A DNA stretch of 64,000 nt from Flavobacterium urocaniciphilum (lineage in GTDB: Bacteria; Bacteroidota; Bacteroidia; Flavobacteriales; Flavobacteriaceae): the NCBI RefSeq assembly GCF_900110615.1, contig NZ_FOEI01000002.1, positions 496,001 through 560,000 of the forward strand, given 5' to 3'. Each line of letters starts with the position of its first letter. Position 1 is the first letter of the stretch. Below are positions 61,948 through 64,000 of this stretch, in pieces. The translations under genes and the position numbers were made by a program. The notes beneath the pieces were generated by a model. It saw only the letters and a program-made list of their open reading frames with translations. It was not told the origin of the DNA and did no database searches.

Positions 61948-62727
61948 CTATTCTGTTGGTTTAGTTGAAACCGAATTGAATTTTTCATTGACTTTATTCC
62001 AATTGATGATATTGAAAAATCCGTCAATATATTCTTTACGTTTGTTTTGATATTTTAAATAATAAGCGTGTTCCCAAACATCTAAGGTTAATATAGGTGT
62101 TCCTTTTACTTCTGCTTTCGACATTAGTGGATTATCTTGATTAGCAGTTGTTGTGATGACTAATTTACCTGATTTGTCTACAATTAACCAAACCCATCCT
62201 GAGCCGAATAGTTTGGTAGCACTTTCTGTAAATTGTTTCTTAAATCCTTCAAAAGAGCCAAAATCTTTATTAATTGCTTCTAAAACTTCACCCGTTGCAT
62301 CGCCACCGTTTGCATTTAAAATTTCGAAAAACAAATTATGATTGTAATATCCACCTGCATTATTACGGATGTCTGTTTTACTCATGTCTAATTTTTGAAG
62401 AATATCTTCAATAGATTTTGATTCTAAATCGGTTCCTTTTAATGCGGCATTTAATTTATTGCAATATCCTACATGATGTTTGGAATAATGTGTTTCCATA
62501 GTTTTTGCGTCTATAAAAGGCTCTAATGCATTATATGCATATGGTAAACCTTTCATTTGGAAAGCGCCTTCCTCATCTTCTGCTTTTACATCAGCAGGAT
62601 TTCCCATTGCAGTTGTTTCTACTTTTTCAGGTTCTGGAATAGTAACTTCAATTAATTCTTTTTCTTTTTTACAACTTACAAGACTTAGCGTAGTTACTGT
62701 AAGTAACAATATGATTTTGTTTTTCAT
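61948..62727 (-). CDS. Superoxide dismutase (Mn/Fe type), lipoprotein form
   Basis: A 259-residue protein. Unlike cytoplasmic SOD it begins with a lipoprotein signal (lipobox LVSC, Cys19) and a 35-residue acidic linker before the SOD domain ('KGLPYAYNALEPFIDAKTMETHYSKHH'). Metal ligands are H80, H130 ('YYNH'), D216 and H220 ('DVWEHAYYLKY'). The 'ANQDNP' glutamine and the Gly-Gly at the other position are more like Mn-SOD. It disproportionates superoxide, probably in the periplasm. Confidence 0.93.
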   Translation of the reverse strand: MKNKIILLLTVTTLSLVSCKKEKELIEVTIPEPEKVETTAMGNPADVKAEDEEGAFQMKGLPYAYNALEPFIDAKTMETHYSKHHVGYCNKLNAALKGTDLESKSIEDILQKLDMSKTDIRNNAGGYYNHNLFFEILNANGGDATGEVLEAINKDFGSFEGFKKQFTESATKLFGSGWVWLIVDKSGKLVITTTANQDNPLMSKAEVKGTPILTLDVWEHAYYLKYQNKRKEYIDGFFNIINWNKVNEKFNSVSTKPTE

Positions 62728-62760
62728 TTAATAAATTATTATTGATTTTAAACCGATACA

Positions 62761-62768
62761 AAATTAAA
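62761..62768 (-). promoter_or_regulatory. Candidate -7 promoter element for the SOD gene
   Basis: TAATTTTG on the minus strand (TAnnTTTG), 33 nt before the start. No -33 TTG. Confidence 0.4.
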
Positions 62769-62779
62769 AAAGATAAACA

Positions 62780-63064
62780 TTACTGTCTATCTTTTAACAT
62801 TTGATGTATTATTTCTATGTATTTTTCTTTTGCTTCATCAGCACTTAAATGACGAACTTGCATCCAGGCATTTTGTTTAAAAGCTGTAATAAGTTCATCA
62901 GATTCGTATCCGTGATGACTGTAACTTATGTTTTCTGAAAGTGCTTGTTTATAATAAGCATAAAGAACTAACTGTACATCTTGCGGTACAGAAGTTTTAG
63001 GAATTTGTTCGTTTGCGATTCGAATTGCTTCCTTAAATCTTTCATCTAACGATAATTCGCTCAT
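62780..63064 (-). CDS. Acyl-CoA-binding protein (ACBP)
   Basis: A 94-residue four-helix protein with ACBP motifs: 'LDERFKEAIRIANE', 'VQLVLYAYYKQALSENIS' (acyl-CoA phosphate and adenine contacts) and 'NAWMQVRHLSADEAKEKYIEII'. It buffers and delivers long-chain acyl-CoA. Its start codon directly follows the psd stop, so the two are translated from one message; this places acyl-CoA handling with phospholipid synthesis. Confidence 0.9.
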   Translation of the reverse strand: MSELSLDERFKEAIRIANEQIPKTSVPQDVQLVLYAYYKQALSENISYSHHGYESDELITAFKQNAWMQVRHLSADEAKEKYIEIIHQMLKDRQ

Positions 63065-63724
63065 TTATTTTTTACTAATTACTGTTTTATTACCAATGGC
63101 TTTATCACCAAGTTTTACATTGATTTCTGTCCCAATAGGGAAGTATAAATCTACTCTTGATCCAAACTTGATAAATCCAGCATCTTTACCTTGAACAACT
63201 CTCATGCCTTCTTCAGCATAATTGATAATTCTTTTCGCTAAAGCACCTGCAATTTGACGATACATAATTTCGCCATACACTCTATTTTCAATAACTACTG
63301 TAGTTCTTTCGTTTTCTTCACTTGCTTTTGGATGCCAAGCTACTAAAAACTTTCCAGGATGATATTTGCTATATTTTACAATTCCATTAACCGCATAACG
63401 TGTTACGTGAACATTTATTGGCGACATGAAAATAGATACCATTAATCGTTTGTCTTTAAAGTATTCTGGTTCGAAAACTTCTTCGATAACCACTACTTTT
63501 CCATCAACAGGAGCTAGAACATGATTGTCGCTATTGTCTGCAATTCTGGTTGGATTTCTGAAAAATTGAAGAATCATTATTAAGAAAAAAAGTAAAATGC
63601 ATTGTAAAACAATACGGAATACTTTCTGATCGTGTAATAGATAATCAACACCAAAAATCCCAGCAACTGTTATTAAAGTTGAAATTAAAATAATTTTTCC
63701 GCCTTCTGGATGAAACTTAAGCAT
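63065..63724 (-). CDS. psd: Phosphatidylserine decarboxylase (short PSD-A type)
   Basis: A 219-residue proenzyme, about the size of the short family. The N-terminus has two membrane helices (about residues 15-50); conserved parts are 'VDGKVVVIEEVFEPEYF', 'MVSIFMSPINVHVTRYAVNG' and 'WHPKASEENERTTVVIE'. Self-cleavage should occur in 'KFGSRVDLYFP' at the Gly-Ser (about 188-189), giving the pyruvoyl group. It decarboxylates phosphatidylserine to phosphatidylethanolamine. Its start overlaps the 3' end of cdsA by 8 nt. Confidence 0.94.
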   Translation of the reverse strand: MLKFHPEGGKIILISTLITVAGIFGVDYLLHDQKVFRIVLQCILLFFLIMILQFFRNPTRIADNSDNHVLAPVDGKVVVIEEVFEPEYFKDKRLMVSIFMSPINVHVTRYAVNGIVKYSKYHPGKFLVAWHPKASEENERTTVVIENRVYGEIMYRQIAGALAKRIINYAEEGMRVVQGKDAGFIKFGSRVDLYFPIGTEINVKLGDKAIGNKTVISKK

Positions 63725-64000
63725 AGTTAAAATAAATTAAATATAAAATATATAAAAAGGGAATCACAAAAATTACACTGTCTAATCGGTCTAAAATACC
63801 ACCATGACCAGGCATTATGTTTCCACTATCTTTTACTCCTGTTTCTCTTTTGAATTTAGATTCAACTAAATCGCCAAGAGTACCGAATATTGTGATTATG
63901 ATTGCTGTAATAATCCACAAAGTTACGTTAAAAAAAGTATAAAATTGACTAATAATTATAGAAGCAATTATGGTGAATACTATACCACCTACAAATCCTT
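63717..64000 (-). CDS. cdsA: Phosphatidate cytidylyltransferase, C-terminal part (5' end outside window)
   Basis: The frame is open through the window edge (the codon phase continues from 63998), so this is only the C-terminal 94 residues. It shows several membrane helices and the CdsA signature 'ESKFKRETGVKDSGNIMPGHGGILDRLDS', including the S-K-x-K-R, K-D-x-G and H-G-G-x-x-D-R-x-D residues. It forms CDP-diacylglycerol from phosphatidate and CTP, the precursor used by pssA (13349-14092). It is first in the cdsA-psd-ACBP run. Confidence 0.92.
   Translation of the reverse strand, partial: GFVGGIVFTIIASIIISQFYTFFNVTLWIITAIIITIFGTLGDLVESKFKRETGVKDSGNIMPGHGGILDRLDSVIFVIPFLYILYLIYFNYA

Noticed and set aside
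1..64000. Defence island, prophage or biosynthetic cluster
   Set aside because: No restriction, toxin-antitoxin, integrase, polyketide or nonribosomal peptide genes were seen; the genes are housekeeping, envelope and metabolic.

Overview
The window looks like a chromosomal segment of a Flavobacterium-like member of the Bacteroidetes. The DNA is AT-rich, and start codons lack strong Shine-Dalgarno sequences. Several intergenic regions carry the Bacteroidetes -7 element TAnnTTTG. Many proteins belong to lineage-typical groups: PorV/PorQ-type barrels, type IX secretion (T9SS) C-terminal sorting domains, a GLPGLI-type domain, DUF4295 and YARHG. The organism assignment is an inference from these features. 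No rRNA, tRNA, CRISPR array, prophage or transposase was seen, so the region reads mainly as core genome.

Layout. 1-4.3 kb: a periplasmic chaperone run (PPIase fragment, SurA-like lipoprotein, SurA), then a MoxR ATPase and an esterase. 4.6-9.8 kb: two unrelated aconitases in tandem, AcnB and a mitochondrial-type enzyme. 10-15.2 kb: hydrolase, DUF4105, PorV/PorQ-like protein, phosphatidylserine synthase, GH25 lysozyme. 15.2-18.3 kb, minus strand: kdsD, tatC, an AhpD-like gene, lptB. 18.4-28 kb: recQ, a PNGase F-like secreted enzyme, DUF2891, an FAD oxidoreductase, GNAT, mltG and a LysM/NlpC hydrolase. 28-36.8 kb: amino acid permease, GAPDH, PagL-like deacylase, HtrA protease, dapF, a lipoprotein hydrolase and a secreted leucine-rich-repeat protein. 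36.8-43.2 kb: a T9SS-exported PhoX-like protein next to a dihaem peroxidase, a LolD-type ATPase and a T9SS-exported RCC1-repeat protein. 43.2-50.8 kb: methyltransferase, four-helix-bundle gene, ABC-F, glycosyltransferase, 2-oxoacid dehydrogenase E2, YARHG lipoprotein and DUF2306. 50.9-56.5 kb: exonuclease, FAH-family enzyme, Hpt protein, cinA, rpmB-rpmG-DUF4295 and ftsY. 56.5-64 kb: a barrel protein, rny, a 6S-like RNA, zapA, a coiled-coil gene, an arginase-family enzyme, a membrane coiled-coil protein, lipoprotein SOD, ACBP, psd and cdsA (cut by the window end).

Several genes form functional sets. cdsA, pssA and psd make phosphatidylethanolamine. kdsD and lptB serve Kdo synthesis and LPS transport, with a PagL-like lipid A deacylase nearby. 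mltG, the NlpC/P60 hydrolase, GH25 and dapF act on peptidoglycan or its precursor.

The least ordinary material is non-coding or repeat-associated. A four-helix-bundle gene is framed by a near-perfect 20-bp inverted repeat made of a 6-bp unit. Related 5' leaders occur in front of lptB and an ABC-F gene. A 24-bp REP-like sequence lies in inverted copies on both sides of the HtrA gene, one copy inside a larger imperfect inverted repeat. A 6S-like RNA sits beside zapA. I found no large undescribed multi-gene system. The four-helix-bundle cassette is the best candidate for an undescribed mobile unit.
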